From: an uncultured Veillonellaceae bacterium
GTDB taxonomy: Bacteria > Bacillota > Negativicutes > Veillonellales > Dialisteraceae
DNA: 64,000 bases
NCBI GenBank assembly: GCA_958348245.1
Contig: CATVYJ010000005.1
Location: 1-64,000 of the forward strand
Direction of reading: 5' to 3'
Part shown: in pieces, positions 49,918-58,940 of the stretch
How positions within the stretch are numbered: position 1 is the first letter of the stretch
Layout: each line of letters opens with the position of its first letter
Position numbers and translations under genes: made by a program
Notes under the pieces: model-generated
Seen by the model: only the letters and a program-made list of their open reading frames with translations
Databases searched by the model: none
Told to the model about the DNA's origin: nothing

Positions 49918-50605
49918 ATGCGATCTCGTAGACCACCGTCACCTGCGCGGTGATCTCCTGCTTATCCGGCGAGAGCGTCGTGCCCGGCGCGGCGTCGGCG
50001 GCCATGTTCATGACGGACCGGCCGTAGGGCGCGGCGGAGACGGACTGGGTGGAGACGGCGAGCACGCCCGTCACGGTGCAGCGGAGGCTCCCCGCGATGG
50101 CGTCCGCCTTGGCCTCTGCGTCTTTCGCGGCGGCGCGGAGCGCCCGGTCTTTGTACGCTTCCTCATCGGAGAGAGAGAAGATGACCGATCCGATGCGGCT
50201 CGCCCCCGCTTGGAGCGCCGCGTCGGAGACGTCTCCCGTGCGGGCGAGGTCTTTCACTTCCACTTTCAGGGAGTTCTGCACGCGGTAGGCGGCGGTTTTC
50301 ATTTCCCCTTTCGGGTCGTATTCGGGATAGAGTGCGTAGTTTGCCGTGGAGAGTCCGTCGCTGGACGCGCCGGCGGCGATGACGGCATTGTACACGCGGG
50401 CGGAGATGTCCGCATTGTCCCGCGCGGCCCGGGCGGCGGTGTCCGATTTCGTTTCGATCACCACGTAGAGCGTGGCCGTGTCTGCGGCGGCGGTGACGTT
50501 TCCCGTGCCGGTGACGGTGAGGGTGCGCGGGTCGGCCGCGTATCCGGAAAGGCTGCCCGCCAGGACGAGTCCCGCGGTCAGAAGGGCGATGGCTGTGCGT
50601 TTCAT
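49916..50605 (-). CDS. SIMPL-domain (DUF541) periplasmic protein 1
   Basis: 229 residues. A signal peptide ends near GYAAD. TLTVTGTGNVTAAADTATLYVVIET opens the SIMPL domain; KVEVKDLARTGDVSDAALQAGASRIGSVIFSLSDEE and ITAQVTVVYEIA complete it. Its role is unknown; relatives protect against oxidative or envelope stress. GGAGGC precedes the start. Confidence 0.88.
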   Translation of the reverse strand: MKRTAIALLTAGLVLAGSLSGYAADPRTLTVTGTGNVTAAADTATLYVVIETKSDTAARAARDNADISARVYNAVIAAGASSDGLSTANYALYPEYDPKGEMKTAAYRVQNSLKVEVKDLARTGDVSDAALQAGASRIGSVIFSLSDEEAYKDRALRAAAKDAEAKADAIAGSLRCTVTGVLAVSTQSVSAAPYGRSVMNMAADAAPGTTLSPDKQEITAQVTVVYEIA

Positions 50606-50615
50606 GGGAGCCTCC

Positions 50616-51320
50616 TCAGAGCAATTCATAGGTGACGGTGAGCTGGGCGGAGACGGTCTGCGCGCCCGCTTCCACAGGGGTGACGGCGGAGCCGGCGGAG
50701 GAAGCCTTCGCGAGGAAGACCGCATCCCGGCGCAGGACCGGCGGCGTATAGCCCGTCTCGGTGACGGTGAGCGCCGGGCCGAGGGAGAGACAGAGTGTGT
50801 CCGCGAGGGCCTGGGCCTGCCGGCGCGCGTCTTCTGCGGCGGCGGCGTAGGCCCGCAGGCGGTAGGGCGCGCCGTCTGCGGTCTGGAACTGGAGCGAGTC
50901 GATGCGGTCCGCGCCGTGTTCCGCGGCGGCGTCGATGAGGAATCCCGTGAGCGACAGGTAGGGCACGCGCACCTTCATCTGGTTCACCGCGCGGTAGCCC
51001 CGGAGGAGGGACGTGCCTTTCTTCTGGTCGTACACGTAGATGGGATTCACTGTATAGTTTTCCGTGGTGAGCTGGTCCATGCGGGCGCCCGCGGCGAGGA
51101 GCGCCTCCCGGAGGGCCCGGGTGCGGCGGGCGTTCTGCGCGGCCGCTTCCTGCTGGGTGTCCGCGGTGGTCTCCACGTAGGCGGAGAAGGACGCGGAGCC
51201 CGCTTCGGCGGCGATGCGCCCCGTGCCGGTGACGGTCACTGTGCGCGGCGCGGCGGAGGCGGTGAGGCCCGCTCCCGCGAGAAGCGCCGCCGCCATGATG
51301 AGCGTGGTGAGTGGTTTCAT
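50616..51320 (-). CDS. SIMPL-domain (DUF541) periplasmic protein 2
   Basis: 234 residues. A signal peptide (IMAAALLAGAGLTASAAP) is followed by TVTVTGTGRIAAEAGSASFSAYVET and ends VSAQLTVTYELL. It is a tandem paralogue of the SIMPL gene that follows and the first gene of the pair. Promoter at 51371-51400. Confidence 0.88.
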   Translation of the reverse strand: MKPLTTLIMAAALLAGAGLTASAAPRTVTVTGTGRIAAEAGSASFSAYVETTADTQQEAAAQNARRTRALREALLAAGARMDQLTTENYTVNPIYVYDQKKGTSLLRGYRAVNQMKVRVPYLSLTGFLIDAAAEHGADRIDSLQFQTADGAPYRLRAYAAAAEDARRQAQALADTLCLSLGPALTVTETGYTPPVLRRDAVFLAKASSAGSAVTPVEAGAQTVSAQLTVTYELL

Positions 51321-51370
51321 GATGCTTTCCTTTCTGCACTGGGCAAATCGGCGGAGTCGCCGTTTCCTTC

Positions 51371-51400
51371 ATTGTATGATTAGTAATAATAACCTGTCAA
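51371..51400 (-). promoter_or_regulatory. Promoter of the SIMPL pair
   Basis: Minus strand TTGACA (51400-51395), an 18-base AT-rich spacer and TACAAT (51376-51371). Confidence 0.8.
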
Positions 51401-51514
51401 CGGGCGGCGCCTTTCCCTTTTGGCATGGAAGGGGCGGGGGCGGCGTCCGGCGCATGGAGGAAATTTTTCCCCGCGGTCCCGGGCGGGCGCGGCGTGCCTT
51501 TTTGCCCTGCGATG

Positions 51515-51523
51515 TGATAAGAT
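51515..51523 (+). promoter_or_regulatory. Possible extended -10 of purL
   Basis: TGATAAGAT, 54 bases before the GTG start. No good -35. Confidence 0.4.
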
Positions 51524-51576
51524 ATAGCTGTATAAGCATGGCATCGGTTCAGTGCAGAGAGGGAGGAGTGTTTCCT

Positions 51577-54500
51577 GTGTCCGATATCAGACGTGTATAT
51601 GTACGGAAAAAAGAAGGATTCCGGCAGGAAGAGGAGCGGCTCGCGGCAGAGCTCGCCGAATTTCTGGGAGACCGCATCCGGGGGGCGGCCATCTACCACC
51701 GCTACGATGTGGAGGGACTCGACGCGGAGGAATACGAGAAGGCGCGCATCACGGTCTTCTCCGAACCGCCGGTGGACGAGACGGAAGAGACCCTGCCCGC
51801 AGGCGACATGGTGCTCGCCGTGGAATTCCTGCCCGGCCAGTACGATCAGCGCGCGGATTCGGCGGAGCAGTGCCTCGCCATTCTCACCGGCAAGGACGGC
51901 ATCCATGTGCGGTGCGCCCTCGTGTACGCCCTGACGGGAACGTTTGCGGAAGGCGACCGGGAAGCGGTGCTGAAATTCCTCGTAAACCCCGTGGAATCCC
52001 GCGAAGCGTCGCTCGCGCCGGCGGAGACGCTGGACCTGCCCTATGAAGAGCCGCAGGCCGTCCCTGTCGTCGAAGGCTTCCGCTCCATGGATGAAGCGGC
52101 GCTCCGGGGCCTCATGAGCGGCATGGGCCTTGCCATGAGCTATGACGATCTGGCGTTCATCCAGGCCCACTACCGGGACGAGGAACGGCGCGATCCCACC
52201 GTGACAGAGATCCGCGTATTCGACACGTACTGGTCGGATCACTGCCGCCACACCACCTTCGGTACGGCGCTCTCGTCCGTCACCGTGGACGAAGGGCGCT
52301 ATGCGAAGCCCATCGAGGCGGCGCTCGCCGATTACCGCGCGGCGCGGGACGATCTCTACGGCGCGGACACGAAGCGCCCGGTGACGCTCATGGACATGGC
52401 TACCGCCGCGGTGAAAGCCCTCCGCAAAGAAGGCAGGCTCCAGGAAATGGACCAGTCCGATGAAATCAACGCGTGCACCATCAAGGTGAAGGTGGATACG
52501 GACCACGGCGAAGAAGACTGGCTGCTCCTCTTCAAAAATGAAACGCACAACCATCCCACGGAGATCGAACCGTTCGGCGGCGCGGCGACCTGCCTCGGCG
52601 GCTGCATCCGCGACCCTCTCTCCGGCCGGGCCTATGTGTATCAGGCCATGCGCGTCACCGGCGCGGGCGATCCCCGCACGCCCCTTGCGGAGACGCTGCC
52701 GGGCAAGCTCCCTCAGCGGACGCTTACGGTGACGGCCGCAAAGGGCTACAGCTCCTACGGCAACCAGATCGGCCTGGCCACGGGCGAAGTGACCGAATAC
52801 TATCATCCGGGCTTCGTGGCCAAGCGCATGGAAATCGGCGCGGTGGTCGCGGCGGCCCCGCAGGAAAATGTGGTGCGCCTCACTCCGCAGCCGGGCGACG
52901 TGGTCATCATGGTGGGCGGCGCGACGGGCCGCGACGGCATGGGCGGCGCGACGGGCTCCTCGAAGGAGCTCAATACGGAGTCCATCGAGACCTGCGGCGC
53001 GGAAGTGCAGAAGGGCAACCCGCTCACGGAGCGCAAGATCCAGTGCCTCTTCCGCCGGGGCGAAGCGACCCGCCTCATCAAGCGGAGCAACGACTTCGGC
53101 GCGGGCGGCGTATCCGTCGCGGTGGGCGAGCTCACCGACGGCGTGGATATCGACCTGGACACGCTCCCGAAGAAATACGAAGGGCTCGACGGGACGGAGC
53201 TTGCCATTTCCGAATCGCAGGAACGGATGGCCGTGGTGGTGGCCGCGAAGGACGCGGACGAATTTATCCGTTATGCCGCAGAGGAAAATCTCGAAGCCAC
53301 CGTGGTGGCCCGCGTGACCGACAAGGGCCGCCTCACCATGCGCTGGCGGGGGGATGTCATCGTGGACATCAGCCGGGCCTTCCTCGACACGAACGGCGTC
53401 ACCCAGACGAAGGAAGCGGAGATCGCCGCGCCGGCGGAGACCGATCCCTTTGCGCTTCCCGCCGTGTCCTCCGTGAAGGACAAATGGCTCGGCGAGATGG
53501 GTGCGCTCAATAACGCCTCCGAACAGGGGCTGGGCGAGCGCTTCGACGGCACCATCGGCGCGGCCACGGTGCTCATGCCCTACGGCGGCCATTACCAGAA
53601 GACCCCCGCGGACGGCATGGCGGCGAAACTCCCCGTGCGGAAGGGCGAGACCGACACGGCGAGCTTCATGACCCACGGGTACGATCCGGACCTCGCGGTG
53701 TGGAGCCCCTTCCACGGCGCGGCCTGCGCGGTGCTCCTCTCGGCGGCGCGCCTGACCGCCCTCGGCGCGGACTGGCGGAAGGCCTATCTCACGCTGCAGG
53801 AATATTTTGAAAAACTCACCGACCGGAAGAGCTGGGGCAAGCCCGCGGCGGCGCTCCTCGGGGCGTTCGCCATGCAGCGCCGCCTCGGCCTCGGCGCCAT
53901 CGGCGGCAAGGACTCCATGAGCGGCACCTTCAACGATCTTCACGTGCCGCCGACCCTCGTATCCTTCGCGGTCGCGCCGGGCCGGGCGTCCGAAGCGGTG
54001 AGCCAGGAATGGAAAGAGGCGGGGCACGCGCTGGTGCTCTTCGACGTACCGCACGACGAGGCGGGCATGCCCGATACGGACGTCTTTGCGGCGCACGGCG
54101 ATTTTCTCTATCAGGAAGTCCGGGCCGGCCATATCGCGGCCATGAAGGCCGTGGGCCGCGGCGGCATCGCGGTCACCGCGGCGAAGATGGCCTTCGGCAA
54201 CGGCATCGGCGCGGCCTTCAACGACGCACTCGCCCCGGCGGAATATTTCCGGCTCCGCTATGGCGCGCTCCTCGTGGAGACGACGCAGGAGCTCGCGGCG
54301 GAATACGCGAAGCGGGACCACGTGACGGTCATCGCGCGGCTCGGCGGCACGGACATGGCGCTCGGCGGCGAAACGGTCTCCGTGGCGGACCTCCTCGCCG
54401 CGTCGGAAAAGACGCTCGACCCGATCTTCCCGCTCCGCGCGGCGGATCTTCCCGGCGAAGTGCCGGCGCTGCCGAAGTACGCCGGCGCGCAGGTGGCCTA

Positions 54501-55320
54501 TCACGGCGCGGCCGCCGCGCGGCCCCGGGTCTTCATCCCGGTCATGCCCGGCACAAACTGCGAAGTGGACAGCGCCCGCGCCTTTGAACGGGCCGGGGCG
54601 GACGCGGATATTTTCATCGTGCGCAACCGCGACCAGGCGGAGCTGAAAGCCTCCGTGGAAGCCATGGCGGCGCGCATCCGGGAGGCGCAGATCGTCATGT
54701 TCCCGGGCGGCTTCTCCGCCGGGGACGAACCGGACGGCAGCGGCAAATTCATCGCCGCCCTCTTCCGGAATCCGCTCCTCGAACACGCCCTGGGCGACCT
54801 CCTCAATAACCGGGACGGCCTCGTGCTCGGCATCTGCAACGGCTTCCAGGCGCTCATCAAGCTCGGCCTCGTGCCCTACGGCGAATTCAAGCCGCTCACG
54901 GGCGGCGCGCCGACCCTCACCTTCAATACCATCGGCCGCCATCTCTCGCGGTACGTCACCACCCGCGTGGTGTCCACGAAATCCCCGTGGCTTGCGCTCT
55001 GTAAAGAAGGCGACCTCCACAGCATCGCCATCAGCCACGGCGAAGGGCGCTTCATCGCCTCCGACGAGCAGATCCGCGCCTGGGCGGCGAACGGTCAGAT
55101 CGCCACGCAGTACACCGACTTCGAAGGCCGCCCGACCTACGACAGCCGGTACAATCCGAACGGCTCCGCCTGGGCCGTCGAGGGCATCACCAGCCCGGAC
55201 GGCCGCGTGCTGGGCAAGATGGGCCACAGCGAACGGTACGGCGCGAATATCGCAAAGAACATCGACGGCGAAAAATACCAGCCGCTCTTCGCGGCGGGCG
55301 TCGCCTATTTCAGGGGGTGA
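51577..55320 (+). CDS. purL: Phosphoribosylformylglycinamidine synthase, single-chain clostridial type
   Basis: About 1247 residues. The synthase part shows VFDTYWSDHCRHTTF and LLFKNETHNHPTEIEPFGGAATCLGG, both ATP and substrate motifs, and later GKDSMSGTFND. The C-terminal glutamine amidotransferase has the nucleophile LGICNGFQALIK and HGEGRF. It makes FGAM in purine synthesis. GTG 51577 was chosen because GGAGGAG lies 8 bases upstream. No other pur genes are nearby. Confidence 0.92.
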   Translation: MSDIRRVYVRKKEGFRQEEERLAAELAEFLGDRIRGAAIYHRYDVEGLDAEEYEKARITVFSEPPVDETEETLPAGDMVLAVEFLPGQYDQRADSAEQCLAILTGKDGIHVRCALVYALTGTFAEGDREAVLKFLVNPVESREASLAPAETLDLPYEEPQAVPVVEGFRSMDEAALRGLMSGMGLAMSYDDLAFIQAHYRDEERRDPTVTEIRVFDTYWSDHCRHTTFGTALSSVTVDEGRYAKPIEAALADYRAARDDLYGADTKRPVTLMDMATAAVKALRKEGRLQEMDQSDEINACTIKVKVDTDHGEEDWLLLFKNETHNHPTEIEPFGGAATCLGGCIRDPLSGRAYVYQAMRVTGAGDPRTPLAETLPGKLPQRTLTVTAAKGYSSYGNQIGLATGEVTEYYHPGFVAKRMEIGAVVAAAPQENVVRLTPQPGDVVIMVGGATGRDGMGGATGSSKELNTESIETCGAEVQKGNPLTERKIQCLFRRGEATRLIKRSNDFGAGGVSVAVGELTDGVDIDLDTLPKKYEGLDGTELAISESQERMAVVVAAKDADEFIRYAAEENLEATVVARVTDKGRLTMRWRGDVIVDISRAFLDTNGVTQTKEAEIAAPAETDPFALPAVSSVKDKWLGEMGALNNASEQGLGERFDGTIGAATVLMPYGGHYQKTPADGMAAKLPVRKGETDTASFMTHGYDPDLAVWSPFHGAACAVLLSAARLTALGADWRKAYLTLQEYFEKLTDRKSWGKPAAALLGAFAMQRRLGLGAIGGKDSMSGTFNDLHVPPTLVSFAVAPGRASEAVSQEWKEAGHALVLFDVPHDEAGMPDTDVFAAHGDFLYQEVRAGHIAAMKAVGRGGIAVTAAKMAFGNGIGAAFNDALAPAEYFRLRYGALLVETTQELAAEYAKRDHVTVIARLGGTDMALGGETVSVADLLAASEKTLDPIFPLRAADLPGEVPALPKYAGAQVAYHGAAAARPRVFIPVMPGTNCEVDSARAFERAGADADIFIVRNRDQAELKASVEAMAARIREAQIVMFPGGFSAGDEPDGSGKFIAALFRNPLLEHALGDLLNNRDGLVLGICNGFQALIKLGLVPYGEFKPLTGGAPTLTFNTIGRHLSRYVTTRVVSTKSPWLALCKEGDLHSIAISHGEGRFIASDEQIRAWAANGQIATQYTDFEGRPTYDSRYNPNGSAWAVEGITSPDGRVLGKMGHSERYGANIAKNIDGEKYQPLFAAGVAYFRG

Positions 55321-55326
55321 TTTCCA

Positions 55327-55581
55327 ATGAAGACCATCGATTACACCACGCACGGCACGTGCTCCCGGGCCATCCACATCGAGCTCGACGGGAACACCAT
55401 TCATAAAGTGGCTTTCGACGGGGGCTGCCCGGGCAATACGCAGGGCATCTGCCATCTCGTGGAGGGGATGGACGCGGACGAAGTGATCCGCCGCCTGAAA
55501 GGCATCCCCTGCCGGGGCAAGACCACGTCCTGCCCGGACCAGCTGGCCCGCGCGCTGGAAGAAGCGAAGCAGCAGGGCTGA
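55327..55581 (+). CDS. TSCPD-domain small protein (TIGR03905-type)
   Basis: 84 residues. Four cysteines lie in family positions: GTCSRAIHIEL, GGCPGNTQGICHLV, GIPCRG and the naming motif TSCPDQLA. It probably binds metal or nucleotide; its role is unknown. Six bases after purL with GGGGTG upstream. Confidence 0.88.
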   Translation: MKTIDYTTHGTCSRAIHIELDGNTIHKVAFDGGCPGNTQGICHLVEGMDADEVIRRLKGIPCRGKTTSCPDQLARALEEAKQQG

Positions 55582-55590
55582 ATCCAGATC

Positions 55591-55623
55591 AGGGAGGCAG
55601 ACGGAATCCGTCTGTCTCTTTTC
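55591..55623 (+). terminator. Intrinsic terminator
   Basis: GGCAGACGGA / TCCGTCTGTC stem followed by TCTTTT. Confidence 0.8.
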
Positions 55624-55640
55624 CGTGAAAGGAGAGCGGC

Positions 55641-56363
55641 ATGCTCAAAGGAAAACGAATCATCATCTGCGACATGGACGGCACGCTCATCGATTCGCTC
55701 GGCGTGTGGGACTCGGTGGACGCGGCCCTCATCGAAGCGCTGGGCGGCGCGGTTTCGCGGGCAGACGTGGGGCCGCAGCGGGAGCGCCTGCTCCGCGCGC
55801 TCCGGGCGGAGAAGAATCCCTACCTCGCCTACTGCCGCGAGCTGGGGCGGCTCTGCGGCTCGGCGCTGGCGGCGGAGGAAATCCTCGCCCTCCGAGACCG
55901 CATCGCCGGGAGAAAGCTCACCTGCGAGGTGCGCTATAAGCCCGGCGCGGCAGAAGCGGCGCGGTATCTGAAAGGGAAAGGCTTCGTCCTGGGCATCGCC
56001 ACCACCACCCGCCGGCGCAACATGGAGATCTACCGCCTGCATAATGAGAATCTCCGCGCGGCGCTTCCCATCGACGACTGGTTTTCCTTCGTCTATACGA
56101 GAGAGGACGTGGCGGCCATCAAGCCGGACCCGGAAGTGCATGAAAAAGTCCTGGCCGGCCTCGGCGCGCGGCCGGAGGACTGCTTCATCATGGAAGACTC
56201 CCTCTCGGGCGTGCTCGCCGCGAAGAACGCCCGCATCGACTGCGCGGCGCTCTACGACAGCTACTCCGAGGGCGACTGGCCGGAGATCGTGCACACCGCG
56301 CCGTACCATTTCCCCGGCTGGGAGGCGTTCCTCGCCGCGGCGCAGGACGAACTGGGCGAATAG
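55641..56363 (+). CDS. HAD-superfamily phosphatase (beta-phosphoglucomutase-like)
   Basis: 240 residues. Motif I ICDMDGTLIDS, motif II GIATTTRR, motif III lysine IKPDPEVH and motif IV IMEDSLSGVLAAKNA are all intact. A helical cap follows motif I. The substrate is unknown. Confidence 0.9.
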   Translation: MLKGKRIIICDMDGTLIDSLGVWDSVDAALIEALGGAVSRADVGPQRERLLRALRAEKNPYLAYCRELGRLCGSALAAEEILALRDRIAGRKLTCEVRYKPGAAEAARYLKGKGFVLGIATTTRRRNMEIYRLHNENLRAALPIDDWFSFVYTREDVAAIKPDPEVHEKVLAGLGARPEDCFIMEDSLSGVLAAKNARIDCAALYDSYSEGDWPEIVHTAPYHFPGWEAFLAAAQDELGE

Positions 56364-56374
56364 CATACAAAAAG

Positions 56375-56407
56375 AAATCCGCAGGGATTGTTCCCTGCGG
56401 ATTTTTT
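56375..56407. terminator. Bidirectional terminator
   Basis: Perfect AAATCCGCAGGG / CCCTGCGGATTT stem, loop ATTGTT. Confidence 0.92.
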
Positions 56408-56413
56408 GCATGT

Positions 56414-57448
56414 TTATTTTTTATGCGTCGGAAGGACGGCGGCAAGGGCATCCACCGCCGCTTCTTCCGTGGCCCAGCTTGTGGCGAAGCGCACCACCTG
56501 ATCGTCTCCGTGAGGCTCCCAGTATTCATACCGGGCGTGTTTCCCGATTTCCTCCGCTTCTTCTTTCGTGAGGATGACGAATTGCTGGTTTGTGGGAGAG
56601 TCAATGTAGAGCGGATAGCCCCGGTCGAGGAAGAGCTGCTTCAGCTTCATGGCCATGGCGACGGCGTGGCGGCTGATGGAGAAGTACAGATCGTCCGTGA
56701 AGAGCGCGTCGAACTGCACGCCCAGGAGGCGTCCTTTCGCGAGGAGCGCCCCGTGCTGTTTCACGTGGGTGAAGAAATGGGCCGGCGCGCCGTGCGGGAA
56801 GACCACCGCTTCGCCGCAGAGCGCGCCCACCTTCGTGCCGCCGATGTAGAAGACGTCGCAGAGCGCGGCCAGCTCGGGGAGCGTCACGTCGCACGCGGGG
56901 CTCGCGAGGCCGTAGCCGAGGCGCGCCCCGTCGATATAGAGGGGCAGGCCGTAGCGGTGCGCCGCATCGGAGAGGGCGCGGAGCTCGTCCTTCGTATAGA
57001 GCGTGCCGTATTCCGTGGGATAGGAAATGTACACCATCCCCGGGAAGACCATCGCTTCGTGGTTCGGGTCCGCGTAGTACGCGGCGAGATAGGCTTCGAG
57101 CTCGGCCGCGTCCAGTTTGCCTTCATGCGCGGGGAGGGCGAGCACCTTGTGCCCGCTGTGCTCGATGGCGCCCGCCTCGTGCACGGCGATGTGCCCGGTG
57201 GCGCACGCAATGGCCCCTTCGTAGGAGCGGAGATACGCCGAGATGACGGTCTCATTTGTCTGGGTCCCGCCGGAAATGAAGAAGACGTCGCCGTCCGGGC
57301 AGCCCGCCGCGGCGAGGATTTTCTCCTTCGCCCGCTGCGTGTACGGGTCCGCGCCGTAGCCGGAGAGAGACTCCCGGTTCGTTTCCGCCAGATGACGGAG
57401 CACCGCTTCGTGCGCCCCTTCGCCGTAGTCGTTCACAAAGAAAAGCAT
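56414..57448 (-). CDS. ltaE: Low-specificity threonine aldolase (PLP beta-eliminating lyase family)
   Basis: 344 residues, fold type I. FFISGGTQTNETVISAYL near residue 60, LYIDGARLGYGLA (PLP aspartate), and FYIGGTKVGALCGEAVV (Schiff-base lysine). It splits L-threonine or allo-threonine to glycine and acetaldehyde. Monocistronic. Ribosome site AGAAAGAAGGAA. Confidence 0.9.
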   Translation of the reverse strand: MLFFVNDYGEGAHEAVLRHLAETNRESLSGYGADPYTQRAKEKILAAAGCPDGDVFFISGGTQTNETVISAYLRSYEGAIACATGHIAVHEAGAIEHSGHKVLALPAHEGKLDAAELEAYLAAYYADPNHEAMVFPGMVYISYPTEYGTLYTKDELRALSDAAHRYGLPLYIDGARLGYGLASPACDVTLPELAALCDVFYIGGTKVGALCGEAVVFPHGAPAHFFTHVKQHGALLAKGRLLGVQFDALFTDDLYFSISRHAVAMAMKLKQLFLDRGYPLYIDSPTNQQFVILTKEEAEEIGKHARYEYWEPHGDDQVVRFATSWATEEAAVDALAAVLPTHKK

Positions 57449-57542
57449 GAGGATTCCTTCTTTCTGATCCAGTTTTTTCCCATTATAGCAGAAAGCGCCC
57501 GCTTCCAGAAGACGACGGGATGGAATGTGAATGCGGATAAAA

Positions 57543-57579
57543 TGTCAACATTGACAATTCGGCGGAGTTGTTATATTCT
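57543..57579 (+). promoter_or_regulatory. Promoter of the bioYDA unit with palindrome
   Basis: TTGACA (57551-57556) with TATATT (57572-57577, 15-base spacer) or TATTCT (57574-57579, 17-base). TGTCAA-CA-TTGACA (57543-57556) is a perfect palindrome covering the -35: a candidate repressor site, possibly for biotin control (inference). Confidence 0.6.
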
Positions 57580-57630
57580 TGCAGATGTAAACCAGTATAA
57601 ATTTTCTTAGAGACAATCGAGGCGGTGCAT

Positions 57631-58203
57631 ATGATACAGGCGGCAGGACAGGCGCGGACCCGCACGCGGGACATGGTGCTCTTCGGACTGTTTACGGCGC
57701 TCACCGCGGTGGGGGCGTTCATCCGGGTGCCCGTGCCGGTGTGCCCCTTCACGCTGCAGCTGCTCTTCACCACGCTCGCCGGGCTCGTTCTGGGCAGCCG
57801 GCGCGGCGCGGCGGCGGTGGCGCTCTATGTGGCGCTGGGGCTTCTCGGCGTGCCTGTCTTCACCGAAGGAGGCGGGCCGGGCTACATCTTCCAGCCCACC
57901 TTCGGCTATCTGGCGGGATTTGTCGGCGGGGCGTGGCTCACGGGGAAGATCCGCGAAGGCGCGGAGGGGATGCCGTCGCTTTCGCGTCTGCTCTTCGCCG
58001 ATTTCGCGGGCCTGGCCGTGGTGTATCTCTGCGGCATGGCCTACGTGTACGTTCTCTCGAATTATTATCTGGGCACGCCCATCGGCGTCTGGCCGGTGAT
58101 TCTCTACTGCTTCCTCCTCGCCGTGCCCGGGGATATCTGCCTGTGCGTGCTCGCGGCGCTTCTCGCGCGGCGGCTCTTCCGGGCGGAAGGCATCCTGCAT
58201 TGA
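57631..58203 (+). CDS. bioY: Biotin transporter BioY (ECF substrate-binding component)
   Basis: 190 residues, about six helices. VGAFIRVPVPVCPFTLQLLFTTLAGLVLG and the biotin-site GLLGVPVFTEGGGPGYIFQPTFGYLAGF are diagnostic. ATG 57631 was chosen because GAGG lies 8 bases upstream; GTG 57625 is too close. No ECF ATPase or EcfT genes are present here, so it relies on a shared module or works alone. Confidence 0.94.
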   Translation: MIQAAGQARTRTRDMVLFGLFTALTAVGAFIRVPVPVCPFTLQLLFTTLAGLVLGSRRGAAAVALYVALGLLGVPVFTEGGGPGYIFQPTFGYLAGFVGGAWLTGKIREGAEGMPSLSRLLFADFAGLAVVYLCGMAYVYVLSNYYLGTPIGVWPVILYCFLLAVPGDICLCVLAALLARRLFRAEGILH

Positions 58204-58261
58204 AAGGGGCGCTCCGGCGGGCGCTCTTTTTCATAGAACAACAAAGAAAGAAGGAATGACC

Positions 58262-58930
58262 ATGGGGAAAGGATTATTCATCACCGGCACCGATACGGAC
58301 ATCGGCAAGACCTACGTGACGGCGCTGCTCGTGAAGACGCTCCGCAGCGCGGGGTACGACGTGGGCTATTACAAGGCGGCCATCAGCGGGGCGGACTCCG
58401 TCGCGGAAAGCGACGCGGGCTTTGTAAACCGCTTCGCGCATATCGGCGAGCCGGAGGACATGCTCCTCTCGTATCTGTATAAAAACGCCGTGTCGCCCCA
58501 TCTGGCGGCGCGCATCGAAGGGCATCCCGTGGAGAAGGACGTGATTCTCGCGGGATGGCAGCGCGCGGCGGCGAAATATCCCTACGTCACCATGGAGGGG
58601 AGCGGCGGCATCTGCTGCCCCATCCGGCACGACGAGACCGCCGTGTACTACCTGGAGGATATCATCCGCTGGCTGCGCCTGCCCGTGCTCATCGTGGCCG
58701 ACGCGGGCCTGGGCACCATCAATCACGTGGCGCTGACCGCGTTTTATATGAAAGAGCGCGGCCTCACCGCGAAGGGCGTCCTCCTCAATAACTGGAAGGG
58801 CGGCCTCATGGAAGAAGACAATGTGAACATGATCGAGGAAATGACGGGCCTCCCCGTGCTGGCGAAAATCCGCCGGGGCGACACGGCGCTCGACGCGGAC
58901 CCGGCGCTCCTGGCGTCGCTTTACGAATGA
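58262..58930 (+). CDS. bioD: Dethiobiotin synthetase
   Basis: About 222 residues. The P-loop GTDTDIGKTYVTALLV, YYKAAISG, the EGSGGICCPI segment and VADAGLGTINHVALTAF match BioD. It closes the ureido ring of dethiobiotin using ATP and CO2. ATG 58262 follows AAGGA; ATG 58256 is an alternative. Confidence 0.92.
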   Translation: MGKGLFITGTDTDIGKTYVTALLVKTLRSAGYDVGYYKAAISGADSVAESDAGFVNRFAHIGEPEDMLLSYLYKNAVSPHLAARIEGHPVEKDVILAGWQRAAAKYPYVTMEGSGGICCPIRHDETAVYYLEDIIRWLRLPVLIVADAGLGTINHVALTAFYMKERGLTAKGVLLNNWKGGLMEEDNVNMIEEMTGLPVLAKIRRGDTALDADPALLASLYE

Positions 58931-58940
58931 GGAGGACAGC

